Of a stretch of DNA of 64,000 nt, positions 35,701 through 46,699 are shown one piece after another. Source of the stretch: Tubulanus polymorphus (taxonomy: Eukaryota > Nemertea > Palaeonemertea > Tubulaniformes > Tubulanidae); contig NC_134025.1 in assembly GCF_964204645.1 (NCBI RefSeq), positions 911,001 through 975,000 on the forward strand. The letters run 5' to 3'. Each line of letters begins with the position of its first letter. Positions within the stretch are counted from its first letter, which is position 1. The notes beneath the pieces are model-generated. The model saw nothing but the letters and a program-made list of their open reading frames with translations, was not told the origin of the DNA and made no database searches. Both the position numbers and the translations under genes were made by a program.

Positions 35701-38700
35701 AAAGGGTTAAAGCAGAGGGATGATATTGTTGTTATATTTTGATGTAGATATTACGTTGCTGAAGGTGTGAGGTTGTACTCGCAGGAGACATGGCGTCAGT
35801 GCACCGCCGGAGCTGGTAAACAACTAGTAGAAACACATATCAAACATGTGGTAAGTTCAGTCAATTAAGACATTCTGGTTTCTATCTACCTGTCTGTTTA
35901 AAATAAAGAAATAACCCACAATACAACCAACTACCGGTACCTAGAGAGTAGTGACATTCCGACTTTATTAGTGCTGAAAATGGCTCATAGAATTGAGGCG
36001 TAATTTCACTACTCTTTAAGAAAATGGCCGAAACGTCTCTGCTCTCTTAGTATTTCTTCATAATCGCAGGTTTTATTTTCAATTCTATTTCACATTTGAG
36101 TAGTTTGAATTGTGTGTATTTTCAGGTGGATTTTTATATCAGTCAAACTGAAGCTGATAATCATGCGGTAAGAGAAGCTGCTTGTGCTTGTATCGCTGAG
36201 TTAGGAACAAAGGTATGAGAAACACTCTCTCTGTTTTTAACTAAGGGATCATTCACTTATTACGTACGCATTAGGGGAGGGGGAGGGGTCAGTGCAGTTG
36301 TGTACTGTAATGCTTAATGTACTTATATGAAAAAATGGCCGATTTTGCGTTCAGAGGGGGAGGGGGGTTGAAAAATTCAAATTTCATGCGTACATAATAA
36401 ATGAATAATCCCTTACCACCAGTTGAAGATGATGATATTAAACGAGGATATTGTTATTATTTATAGATCAGTCATGATGCTGTAAAACCGTACGTTTCTC
36501 GACTACTGGATGCTTTACTTGTGTGTTTTAAAGATGACAGCTGGCCTGTCAGGGATGGTAAGTAATAGATTGTGGTTTAGAAGAAAAGGAAGGGAATTTC
36601 TCACCTGAAGCAGCCTGTATTGGGTACCTCCTAAATTCGCCCCTTCAGGCCCTTAATGGAGAAAGGAAGGAAATGATATTTTGCTTGCCCCCTCCAAAAG
36701 CTACTTGCCCTACACGGGCAGTCCGATTGGTGGCACTATCATCTGTTGTATCGACTGGGAAAAAAGCTTTGTGACATGAAATTGCACTAGCCCGGAGGAC
36801 AAGTGATTATGATAACCTACTTGCCCTGATGAGAATATACTTGGACCGGGCAATCAGACAAGTGCTTAGATCGGACCCTGCCTTAGTTCTTATAATTGTG
36901 TATTTAGTGTATAGCTGAAAATGAACACAATTTTCAGTACTTACGACACTGAAGAGTTTTTACTGCGATGAATTATCGTTGTTTATTTACTGTAATTGAT
37001 TATAATTTCAGCATCTTGCGTCGCGTGTGGTAATTTTATACTTTGTTTCCCTGCCGAGTCTAAACATATGATGTCCAGTTTATACCCGCTATTCTTCGAG
37101 AATCTACAAGATAATATTCCGTCTGTCCGCCAGGGGGCAGCAGTAGCACTGACGAATGTATGCAAGGCTTACGGTAATTTCTCTCTCTCATCTCTCCTCT
37201 ATCAATTCTGAATGAACCCTGTAATTAGATCTAGACACTGATGTGTGTTACAGGTCACGAAGCAATCACTGTTGTAATCGCTAAGGTTAAAGAAGGATTA
37301 GAAGGTATTGAGAAACAAGCTCCCGATTCGGAGAAATATTCTAGTTTAGAGAAAGGACCTGCTGTTTATGGTGTTGTGAAGAAAGCGCGTGATAATGATA
37401 TGGATTTACATTCTAATATGCCCGTAAGTCATAGATTCTTATATCAAATCAAATCATCTTACGGAAATGCTTGCAATGAGAACCAAATCAACTGCACCAG
37501 TATTCGCTTACTGCCTTTGATAATTCCACAAGATCAGAGGCAAGTGTAGTGCAGGCAGTCTATTGTAGATGAGAGACAAGCAGGTAGTCTACTGTAGATC
37601 AGTGATAAGTGCTGAATCTACTGTAGGTCAGTGATAAGTGCTGAGTCTACAGTAGATCAGTGATAACCACACAGTCTACTGTAGATGAGAGACAAGCACA
37701 CACAGTCTACAGTAGATCAGTGATAACCACACAGTCTACTGTAGATGAGAGACAAGCACACACAGTCTACAGTAGATCAGTGATAACCACACAGTCTACT
37801 GTAGATGAGAGATAAGCACACACAGTCTACTGTAGATCAGTGATAACCACACAGTCTACTGTAGATGAGAGATAAGCACACACAGTCTACTGTAGATCAG
37901 TGATAACCACACAGTCTACAGTAGATCAGTCTATCTGTATTTATAGATGTATTCGTGTGGTTCATTGGCACCGAAAATGGGTCGAGGAAAGCGAGGAGGT
38001 GGTTGTATGGATCATCAGTTCCGTCGTCCAGCTCAACCGTGGGAGTTAGCTGATGGGTATCTATTATCTATCTATCATTATTAGTTATACAGCAGACTCT
38101 GCTTCAGTCAACCGTTAGTGATAACCATTTAACTTGAAGATAATATCCAAATTCAATTTTCTAAGATCAATCATAAGCAGAGCGGAGTCTACTGTAGGTT
38201 TGTGTGGAACTAATTTGTTCAGAATTTGAAAATTTTTTGTTTTTGTAGATGTGTAAATTTAGTCGCTGAATTGAGTCAGATTCAATCTGAAACTCAGAAG
38301 GTCGCACTATTACTCCCTCTGGTGGCGAAGGCTGCTAATATTCACAATTACGCCAATCACGTCAATTTCCTTGAAACGATTTGTAAATCAGTGAGTGTGT
38401 TCAAACTATTCAACATTCAAATTCATTTATAATCAACTGTGTAAGCATTAATTGTGTTTATTTCTAGTTGCCAACTGTTGCTAAAGGAATTGGAAAACGT
38501 TTCTTCAAACCAAATCTGGAAGCATTTTTTGATGCGATATTTTACAGTTTGGTAAGTGTGTGCAGGTGTGCAGGGAGGTGTATCCCTGGGGGGGGGGTGT
38601 GCAGGGAGGTGTCTCCCTGGAGGATGTGCAGGTGTGCAGGGAGGTGTATCCCTGGTGTGCGCAAGCCCTGAATGTATTCACAATCCCTATACAGTAAACC

Positions 38701-39106
38701 TCTCCTAAAATTCGACCACTTGCAAAATTAGCCCGAGACAAGGATTAGAAAGATCAGACAAAATCAGAAAATGATTTCGTTTTTGTTGCATTTAGTAAAA
38801 AATCTCAGTTAGGCTTGAGGTTTTCTAATTGAAATCTGATGCAGATGATTAACGGTTGTATTTCTATTGTAGTCATGCGATAATGCTTTAACGTCTAGTT
38901 CAGCCAGTCAATGTTTGAATCAGTTGAGTAGTTACCTCGGTCCGAACATTCTCCGTGGAAGAGTTGAACAATACAATCCTAAGTAAGTCTAATTATCTAG
39001 CGTGGTTATATAACTGTTGATCATCAATTACAACTAGAATATGTTGTTTTCTGTTGACAGGTATTTACAGCCGTTAGATGCTAATCAGTATATAGCAGCA
39101 TTGTGA
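32787..39106 (+). CDS. HEAT/ARM-repeat-like protein, 721 aa, 16 exons
   Basis: Exons: 32787-33231, 33582-33760, 34611-34672, 34746-34912, 34994-35091, 35283-35392, 35748-35850, 36126-36212, 36467-36557, 37012-37173, 37254-37423, 37947-38056, 38249-38390, 38468-38551, 38873-38982, 39061-39106. All junctions are in phase and sum to 2166 nt without a stop. The protein is a chain of helix pairs typical of HEAT/ARM solenoids: IIELLCSSAKIERDRGVNQL at the N-terminus, ALEHTNRFVRETGYQVCGAI, LADNWSQVRLAASVATRKFL, ADNHAVREAACACIAELGTK, DDSWPVRDASCVACGNFIL, NIPSVRQGAAVALTNVCKAY. A basic, Gly-rich, Cys-containing stretch (GRGKRGGGCMDHQFRRP) interrupts the solenoid at about residues 570-590. Such proteins are usually scaffolds; I do not recognise the orthologue. 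AATAAA is at 39264. The start is the first ATG with a good downstream frame. Several introns hold minisatellites or MITEs. Confidence 0.85.
33236..33365. repeat. 15-bp minisatellite in intron 1
   Basis: GGAGCAATCCAACCT repeated about eight times, with variants GGAGCACTCCAACCT and GAAGGAATCCAACCT. It begins only a few bases after the intron 1 donor. Confidence 0.85.
33384..33472. repeat. intronic inverted repeat (~30-bp arms)
   Basis: CAAACCACTTCAGGTCAAGG / TGCTCCAAG on the left pairs with CTTGGAGCACTGACCTGAAG / TGGTTTGAG on the right, with a ~20-nt spacer and a 2-nt bulge. It would form a stable hairpin in the pre-mRNA of the HEAT-like gene. Confidence 0.8.
33815..34575. repeat. 20-bp minisatellite in intron 2, ~38 copies
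   Basis: Unit AGAACTGGCTCCTGATCTGT at an exact 20-bp step. Nearly all variation is at two positions (A/G at 1, C/T at 10), giving four subtypes in a non-random order. It takes up most of the 850-bp intron between 33760 and 34611. Confidence 0.95.
35429..35706. mobile_element. piggyBac-type MITE, TTAA target sites
   Basis: 278-bp element starting CCCTTTCAGTGCGTCTTC and ending GTCAGCACGGAAAGGG, flanked by TTAA at 35425-35428 and 35707-35710. The TTAA duplication and CCCTTT ends fit the piggyBac group. It lies in intron 6 of the HEAT-like gene and has no coding capacity. Confidence 0.75.
36238..36413. mobile_element. MITE with ~30-bp inverted ends
   Basis: TAAGGGATCATTCACTTATT/ACGTACGCAT at the left is matched by ATGCGTACATAATAAATGAA/TAATCCCTTA at the right (four mismatches). 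Inner sequence has G-rich AGGGGGAGGGG runs. It lies in intron 8 of the HEAT-like gene. Confidence 0.75.
37550..37930. repeat. 60-bp higher-order minisatellite in intron 11
   Basis: Two related ~30-bp subunits alternate: CAGTCTACTGTAGATGAGAG/A(C,T)AAGCACACA and CAGTCTAC(A/T)GTAGATCAGTG/ATAACCACA, giving an exact 60-bp period over four rows. It ends about 20 bp before the exon 12 acceptor. Confidence 0.9.
38555..38668. repeat. short GT/GG-rich tandem repeat in intron 14
   Basis: About three copies of TGTGCAGGGAGGTGTATCCC with spacers including an eight-G run, starting a few bases after the donor at 38552. Confidence 0.75.
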
Positions 39107-39269
39107 AAGAGATGATTAATCCCTAGATCGTTGTGAGAGAATTGACTAGCTCTCCCCCGTACATGAAACATGATTCTTTGAGATACTTGAATTTTATTGA
39201 AAACAGTTTTAAAACAGTAACGAAAAATGATAATAATGTATCGATTTATTGTATTAATGAAACGAATAA

Positions 39270-40045
39270 AAACTGATCTTGCTCTTTGATTCACATTCAA
39301 TGTTGATTTCTGTCCACAGTTTGTGTTCACTGTAATTGAAGTTAATTGTGATATTAAAATGAATTTCATTGAAATGGTTTTTACTTATTTTTAATTTCTG
39401 GGCGATTCATCCAAAGATGTCACATTAGTGGACGGTTTAGCACTTCAGAGTGAACCGTTGGGTATGTTGGGATAGAGCAATGAATACAGGAGTTGAGACA
39501 CTATCGCAGAAGATTGTCCTGACTGGTCGGGTGGGCCTTATTAGGATATGTGCGCCATCTATTGGAATTATGCTGGACTATTAGATATCTGAAATTCACG
39601 ACAGTTTTTCATCGATTTCAATGAGCCACATTCCATATTCGCCATCTATCGGGAAGTCGTTATTGGCGAGCAATGAATGGGTGGGTTATTCAGTGGTGTA
39701 CCAGAACACCCGGATGGGTTATTCAGTGGTGTACCAGAACACCGTATCCCGGGATAGAGTTCTGGGGTCTCCACCAAAACAGTGAGTTAGATAATAAACA
39801 ACAAGCCTAGGAGAATCACCGTGTAATTTATTAGTTTAAACTATAGTTATCATAATATATATTGCTAAACAGAATGGAGTGATTTGAGATATTTGATGCT
39901 TCTCTGCACAACCTACAATTAGAAACCAAATCAAATGTCATGAAAAACACAAAATTCTTCACGACAAATATCACATGACGGTTACGGCACCTGATTTTTC
40001 ATGTGGATTTCCGGGTTTATCTAAAACGAATAAACGAAGATCGAA
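39270..40045. other. intergenic, convergent 3' ends
   Basis: Between the 3' end of the HEAT-like gene on + and the stop of the EGF/TSP1 gene on -. Holds the dispersed element 39551-39657 and a 37-bp direct repeat (GGGTTATTCAGTGGTGTACC, 39681 and 39715). No gene is seen. Confidence 0.5.
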
Positions 40046-43000
40046 TTATTCATCAGAACCTTTAAAATAAAATAAAAAAAAACAATATTTACATTGATAT
40101 AAACTTACAGTTGAAACTGGGATCATCCCAATCATCATCAACGTCATCTATCGGAGATTCTTCGTCCCATGTATTTACACTGACGTCCAAATCATTGTTC
40201 CATTCGTCACCATTTCCACCAGGATTATTCTCTCCATCCCATCCACCTTTATTTCCACCCCATCCACCATCACCTCCACCGCCCCAGTTTCCACCATCAC
40301 CCCTGCTAGACTGGCGATGATTACTTTGTCCTTGGTTCAAAACATTTTCATTGAATATCTCTTCTTCTGGACCTTCAAATATAACATGAATCGCGTGTTG
40401 TGAACGATGATATAAAATTCCTCACTATAAGGATAGAATATAGAATCTGAACTGTTTCCTTGAGCTAATTATAGTTTATTCAACGTTTTGACTATTTCCT
40501 CTTAGCTTCAGGAATATGAAACGTTGAATAAGATATTCATCTCAATGAAATATTTCGTATTCTATTATTCCCTTAGTGACGGATTTTATATCCTATAAAT
40601 TTCGAAAATTGTTCTGAATGTTCGAACTCTAGATAGATTCTTACAATGAGCAGGAATTCCTCTACATCTTCTCGTTCTGTGGTTTATACCGGAACATTGA
40701 TTCGCCATTGAACACTTTCTGTACGCTGTTTCACGTCCTTCCGTCCCACAGGTCTGCGTACACGCGCCATACGGACCCCACGAGTTCCACGTCGGTCTAC
40801 CACCAGCCCCTTCAAATCAAACAATTATATGAAATATCTATACGTTACCGGAACCAGTTCACTCTCGAAAAACTGTTGAATTTTAAACAATTGATTATTA
40901 TTTATTTAAAGGCGAAGAACCCAACCAGTTTAGTTTTGGAGAAGCTGATATCAGCTTAATCTGGAGGAAGCCAGAAATCTGTAGAGCTGCTAATTCCCCT
41001 GATTCGCTGGTAATTTCTGATGATATTGGTTATTCATTTAGATGAACCAGTGGATTAGCGTAACCAGACTCTATTAAGTCAATGGCTTAACCAACTGGCC
41101 CGTCGAGATTAAGTTAATCTACGCAACAAAACCGACTTACTATTTTCGCAGTGTTTTCCAGCCCAACCATCCCTACAAACACAGTTATAACTTCCGTCTG
41201 TATTCACACATTTAGATCCACGTAAGCATGGTTTAGTCGTGTTGCATTCATCTATATCCAAACAAAATGGATTCTCAACTAAACAAAGATAAAATTGTAA
41301 TTTAATGTCATATCAAGCATTATCTATTCCGAAAAAAAAGAAACTGAAGAGGTATCTTGGCATAAACAAAACAAAAATCATTAAGTAGACCAGGGTTCGA
41401 ACTTGGGACCTGCAGTTATTCAGTCAAACGTCCTAACCACACGACCACTGAGCTGTTGTTTCAAAGTTTTCTGGTCAGTGGTATGACCATTGTGCCGTAG
41501 TGACCAGTCAGGTGTGGTGACTGGTGACCAATCAGGTGTGGTGACTGGTGACCAATTAGATGTGGTGACTGGTTGTCAATCACTCGTTAACTATACACGC
41601 TCTATCATTCTCTGATTACAAGAGTTCCTTCGGATGAGAGTCTAAATTCTTGCGAAATTCGAATCATTCAATTTCGAAACAATATTATAATAAATTTCAT
41701 GGATTTCATAAACAAAAAGTTCACAAGCTCGTTTATAACTAGAATAATTGTTTTAACTGTTTATACAGGATCTCATAAACATCACAATTATTTACCTGCA
41801 TATCTTTCGAAACCTTTTTTCTCTTTACAAAGACAAGTGTAACCCAGTAACCAATTCGATGGGTCTCTTTTACAGTTGAATCGACCGCATACGGTATGAC
41901 CGCGACATGCGTCTCGTGGTAACTGACAAGAATGTCCTTCATAAGCCGGAGGACATTTACATTTGTATCGTTCCGAATTATCAACGTTCTGGAATAAAAC
42001 AATACAAATATAAATAGTTACAGTACTTTAATTTATAATTTCTATATAAGAGGGATAGAATATTTCCTACCTGACAGGTCCCTCCATTTCTGCACGGATT
42101 TTCACCTGAGATCCTCATCTTGCAGTCGTCACGAACTGTTGAAAAATAGTTTATATTAGATTTCAAGTACCGGTAAGTTATTGCCAGCCTTTTGAGGTTT
42201 GTTTTTTGGAAAGACCGCAAATCTTCAGTTAGTGAAAATTCCTAGAGCCAGTTTCTAGTGTAGTTGTTGAAAAAAATTAAGATTCTCTAATTAGGGGTCT
42301 ATTTGTTATCATTCGGTTGATGCAAAATCACAAAAACTGAAATTGAAGTCATAGAGCCACGTACGAAACCAGGTAAATGTTCTTGAGCCACATTTACACA
42401 GTCCTGCAGTGTGGCTGTCTCCACAGTGATAGCGTTGCTCTACGACCCTAGTGTACCCACAGTGGTACATCAGACACTAAGGTTCTTGCTGAAGAGCCAC
42501 TGGGGTCCAGTTTTACAATTCTCAGTTAGAGATTCAAGTTTAACCTTCACCCAGTGCTAAAAGTGTTTGTATCCACGCTCAACACGATCTAATACATTGA
42601 CGCTTTAACCCAGATTGTGAAACTGCCGGGGCTATAATTTACCGTCAATGCATTTCGTCTGATTTATATCCCAAGCGAAACCATCTACGCAGATACACTC
42701 ATATCGGTTCTGGAAAATATTCTCAAATGTAGCTTTTGCCTCTTTATTCATATCAACTTTGATACTGGGATCATAAACAGATCGACACATCCCGGGGACA
42801 GTGTTCGGTTCATTCTGGCAGATTCCGTCTTCATTACACGGATCAGGACAATTTCTGTACGGCTGCACGTTTCTCACACATTGGGCATATCGCCAATAGA
42901 TAGACTAGAAAAAAAAAGAAATGAACAAACAATACGACCCCGCAGTTCAGATGAAACTTGCGAATGACTAATATTTCTAAATAAGTCACAATCAATTTTC

Positions 43001-43978
43001 ATCGACATTATTTTGACTCAGTTGCTTACGAAGAAGTCGCTATCATGATTATATTCATCGGCAATTTGTGGTTGCATTTTCACTTCCCATAAATACATGT
43101 ATATCCACTCGCCTTTACCGGCCCCCGCGTTTATGATTTTATTCTGGAATTCTCCATTATTTGGCATGTAGGAAAATCTAAAATTGTCGGGTTTCTTGTA
43201 CCATGCTCCTGCGTTTGATAAACATGTAATGTCTATTTCAACCTGACTTGAGAGCATTCCTGGTGGCCTAGCTCAGTCAGTTTTAGTAGTACACACCTGA
43301 TAAAAGTCTTATTAGGACCAGAAAGGACAGGCAGTCGACCATGTACTACCAAAAATTAGCGAGCTAGGCCACCCGGAATGCTCTCAAGTCAGGTTGAAAT
43401 AGAAATTAGCCTATGTTACAATATAAATGATATGAAATGTTTCATATCATTTGATTTGATGAAAGAAACGATCAATGTCAGATTATCAGAAAGTATATTA
43501 CTAGGCTTATAGACAAAACAATTTTGATCATGAAACCTCGATATATGAATAATTGTTCACCTGGATATCTTCGAATTTCACGAAGTTCTTTAAACTTGTA
43601 ATTATCAAACCATCCAACTCCCGCAGGTCCCCGTATCCAATTCCACGGTCGATAGAATACCTCATTAGGCCCGAGTTCTCGATTCGTCGAACTTTTATCA
43701 ATTGCGCCTCGACGAACTCGCGGCAAGAGACCGTTCTTATTCGAGGCAAGGAAATCAAGCGCTCTGAAGGGAAATATCATCAAAGACCAATATTATCAAC
43801 GATCAATCAGGAAAGCTCACTAATATTTCACGAATAAAACTAACATCCTAAATAGACCCTGAACTTACGCCCGTTTCTCTAAGAACACTTGCTTGCTTGG
43901 AAAGCCTTCCTTGTCAGAAATGGCTCGACCTACTGTGAACAAAAGTAGCAATAGAAATATAACCAAATTTTCCGACAT
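40046..43978 (-). CDS. secreted EGF-like/TSP1 mosaic protein with furin-type site, 547 aa
   Basis: Exons from 5': 43978-43869, 43763-43561, 43259-43030, 42904-42643, 42135-42071, 41988-41796, 41278-41141, 40809-40645, 40372-40109, 40059-40046. Phases agree and the CDS is 1644 nt. A signal peptide ([19 protein letters not shown]) is followed by RVRR|G at about residue 55, a proprotein-convertase site. An unfamiliar N-terminal domain spans about 60-180. Then come an EGF-like module ([12 protein letters not shown]...), an EGF with CRNGGTC, a Cys-rich EGF-like module, a calcium-binding EGF ([11 protein letters not shown], about 367-400), a thrombospondin type 1 repeat ([15 protein letters not shown], about 406-454) and a Gly/Trp/Asp-rich acidic tail. 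Such mosaics are extracellular matrix, shell-matrix or immune proteins; which one is unknown. The gene lies head-to-head with the vWA gene, with about 1 kb between the ATGs. Confidence 0.85.
41490..41582. repeat. ~28-bp minisatellite in intron 6 of the EGF/TSP1 gene
   Basis: GTGACTGGTGACCAATCAGG plus TGTG repeats about three to four times. Next to it (41393-41458, minus strand) is a tRNA-like sequence with GTGTGGTTAGGAC and AAGTTCGAACCC, probably another tRNA-derived repeat. Confidence 0.7.
43233..43410. repeat. inverted duplication over an exon-intron boundary
   Basis: The start of exon 3 and its acceptor (43233-43285) are repeated in reverse orientation at about 43355-43410: ACCTGACTTGAGAGCATTCC followed by TGGTGGCCTAGCTC pairs with GAGCTAGGCCACCCGGAATG followed by CTCTCAAGTCAGGT. 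The loop is about 70 nt. The pre-mRNA could hide or expose the splice acceptor through this fold. Confidence 0.8.
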
Positions 43979-43989
43979 TTTTGGTAGAA

Positions 43990-44980
43990 ATTCAACCATC
44001 ATAATCAACTAACGGAAATTATTGTTGCCTCGAAGATTTGTTCCAAATTTTCATTTAAGTAAAATCGTAACATATAGGCCTATAGAGATCTTAGACATTA
44101 TCTAAATATAATCATATTAAATCTCATCCAGGACCAAAAACTACTCCGTCATCAAAAGGTTGACCTCTACAAGGACATTTTATATAATAAGCGCCTCGGA
44201 AAGTAATATTTGATTGTCAACCACTTTTCAAGTGATTAATCATTGAGGTTTATTCAGTGACGTTTGTTGGCAGCGGTTCAAGAGTGAACAAGAATGTCGA
44301 CTCATTGAGCAAATTTATCAAACATTCAAGATCGCAATGGCCCTGATAAAACGCTGAAATGTGGTTAGCTAATTATTCAACAATTATATAAACAACAAAA
44401 CATGTTAGTTATATTAGTAGCCATTTATATTTAAATATTTATACTATTTTTAAGAACCATGAATAGAAAGTAAGGAAATCCCAGGATCAATTCTACTAAA
44501 CAGGTGGTGCGGCTATACCCTGTACTCGGGATACGCTCTGAACATTACTGGGTATAAACCGGGTAGAGAGTTTACCAACCACGTGTAATGACCACGTATT
44601 GAAACCGATACCATGAATCCAGTCACCACAATTCGAAATTGAGAATTCCTACTGACGTATTTAAATACGTAAACCATTCGGTATTTTTATAATGCGACCT
44701 GTAGCAGTAACAGATGCTTGAACGAGCGGTAAGATAAACGCGATTTATGTGACAAAGTGTTACCTTTATTTCCTTCTTCAAGTAACAAATTATACAATCC
44801 TGAATTCAGTAGCTAGATTATATCTATATTTCTTGTAGGCCTAATTCGGTGTTTATATATTCGAACTGCGGCATGCACCCCTCAAAATATCAGCGACTCA
44901 AAATTCGTATCCTATTATGTTTCTTGTATCAATGTGCAAAATCATCTTTTTATTTTTTCAGTTATAAAAATCTCACATTT
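43990..44980. promoter_or_regulatory. bidirectional intergenic region (EGF/TSP1 versus vWA gene)
   Basis: About 1 kb separates the minus-strand ATG at 43978 from the plus-strand ATG at 44987. It must hold both promoters unless distant leader exons exist. An acceptor-like TTTTTATTTTTTCAG ends at 44961, suggesting that the vWA gene has a non-coding first exon somewhere in this region. No TATA box is clearly placed. Confidence 0.45.
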
Positions 44981-44986
44981 TCTAAA

Positions 44987-46525
44987 ATGGCTTCGAAAGA
45001 AACTCGGCAGGTTGCGGAAATTGTAATTTCTATGGATACCACCGGATCAATGTATCCATATATTGAAATGATCCGTGAAAATATCAGTAACATTTTATCC
45101 AGTTTATTCCGGATTAGCAGCAACCTTAGAGTGGCTATCATCGCGCACGGAGATTACGCGGATCAAGATTGTGAAAACTGTTACGTCACTAAAATTCAGG
45201 ATTTCACGGATGATATCAAGAAATTGCGTAGTTTTGTGACTGGTATAAGTGGAACTTGCGGCTTTGATGTCGAGGAATGCTACGAGTTGGTTCTGAAAGA
45301 GACAACCAGACTATCGTGGGTCCCGGGTTCGAATCGCTTGATGATAATATTAGCAGATTCGGCACCTCATGAAAAACCGTTCTTCAAGAAATGTGCGATT
45401 TCGCCGAAGCCAAAAGTGATCGATTGGAGGAAAGAAGTACGAACTTTATCTTCAATGGTGAGTAGAAATTCTATATAAACATGTTCGCGTGAAATTCACG
45501 TATTTCGATGAAATTAACTCCGTCGATTCCCCTTCTCACTTATAAACAAATCAATATCTGTGGAATGAAATAATGAAAAAACCAATTATCGACAAATTTA
45601 GAAAACGAATTTCATTATCGAAAATCAAAACCTCTTGTTGCAGGATGTTAGAATATGTGGTATAAATTGCTCGGCTGAATCCAGGACGAAACAATTCTTC
45701 GATGAAATTTCTGCTCGAACAAACGGATTTCATCTGCGGATATCTGATAAACGTGACGTCATTGATGCTTTAATCGCTGTTTGTTGTAGTCACTTTAACA
45801 AACAAATTCTCAAGGTCAGTAAACAATGTCGGTACCGTACGTCGTACTATTCAACAGTTCTAATATCAGTTTCATAAAACGGTTTCATTCTAAAATCGAA
45901 TAAGGATAAAATGAACTAGTGATGAAATTAAATAGATTTAAGAATTAAACTTCTTCCACCCTGAGTCTAGTTTCACAAAAAGGTTTCGCTCAAAGAATGA
46001 GTTCGTTTTTAATTAATTCGGCTCATCTTAATCGGTTAAGGAGTTTAAATTAGTTAAGCATGACTGAGTTCTGAACTAGGGGCTTTGGCTATAGAATTAT
46101 GTTTTATATTTGGAAATTAACTGATTTGAACTGTTAGTAAAAAAGTCAAAAACTGTGAGTAAAAAAGGCCAATATACATTTCAGAATTACGAAGCCGAAT
46201 TGAGGAAGCGTAGGATATTTTCAGCTGATATGGAAACAGTTTTCAACAGGCTGAACCCATCAGACTGTAAGCGATCAGAGAACAGATCCTATAGAGACCC
46301 GAGCCGAGACAAACCTAGAGACGAACCATCCGAACCATCTTCACATCCGACTCCTGTCAGGAGCCGCAAGAGGAAAATAGATGCAGTGAACGTACGTTGT
46401 TAAATCAGAGAATTGTTTTCAAGCCCATTTCTTCAACGGGTTGAAATTGAATGTTTCCTCTTTATTTCATATTTCAGAATCCTCCTGGTGGCCAAACGCG
46501 ATACTATCTGAGGAAACGTCACTAA
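44987..46525 (+). CDS. von Willebrand factor A-domain protein, 298 aa
   Basis: Exons 44987-45457, 45644-45814, 46185-46391, 46478-46525; all phase 0, 897 nt. The vWA domain spans about residues 9-215: strand EIVISMDTTGSM with the metal-binding MIDAS motif D-T-T-G-S at 17-21, then RVAIIAHGDYAD, FVTGISGTCGFDVEECYELV and NRLMIILADSAPHE, a layout like the intracellular vWA domains of the Dictyostelium alpha-kinase VwkA type. The C-terminal ~80 residues are basic, with RSRKRK and a last exon NPPGGQTRYYLRKRH, suggestive of nuclear localisation. No signal peptide is seen from this start. The frame is open upstream to 44849, but a splice acceptor at 44961 argues for the ATG at 44987. AATAAA lies at about 46681. 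A protein-protein interaction role is inferred from the domain. Confidence 0.85.
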
Positions 46526-46699
46526 CTTTCTGTATGGTGACATATTGATGTGTCATAAACATGTTCTTGGAATTTTAGTGTTGAATTTATGATGTTACAA
46601 TGACCTATTATGACCTATTGATTTTTTTTTGTGTGATCGAAATTTATATGTATATATTCATGAGAGTTTATTGAAATGCAAATAAATAAAGATAACACA

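Noticed and set aside
45321-45345. tRNA box-B-like GGGTTCGAATC
   Set aside because: Lies inside the vWA coding exon, codes PGSNR, and lacks a box A.
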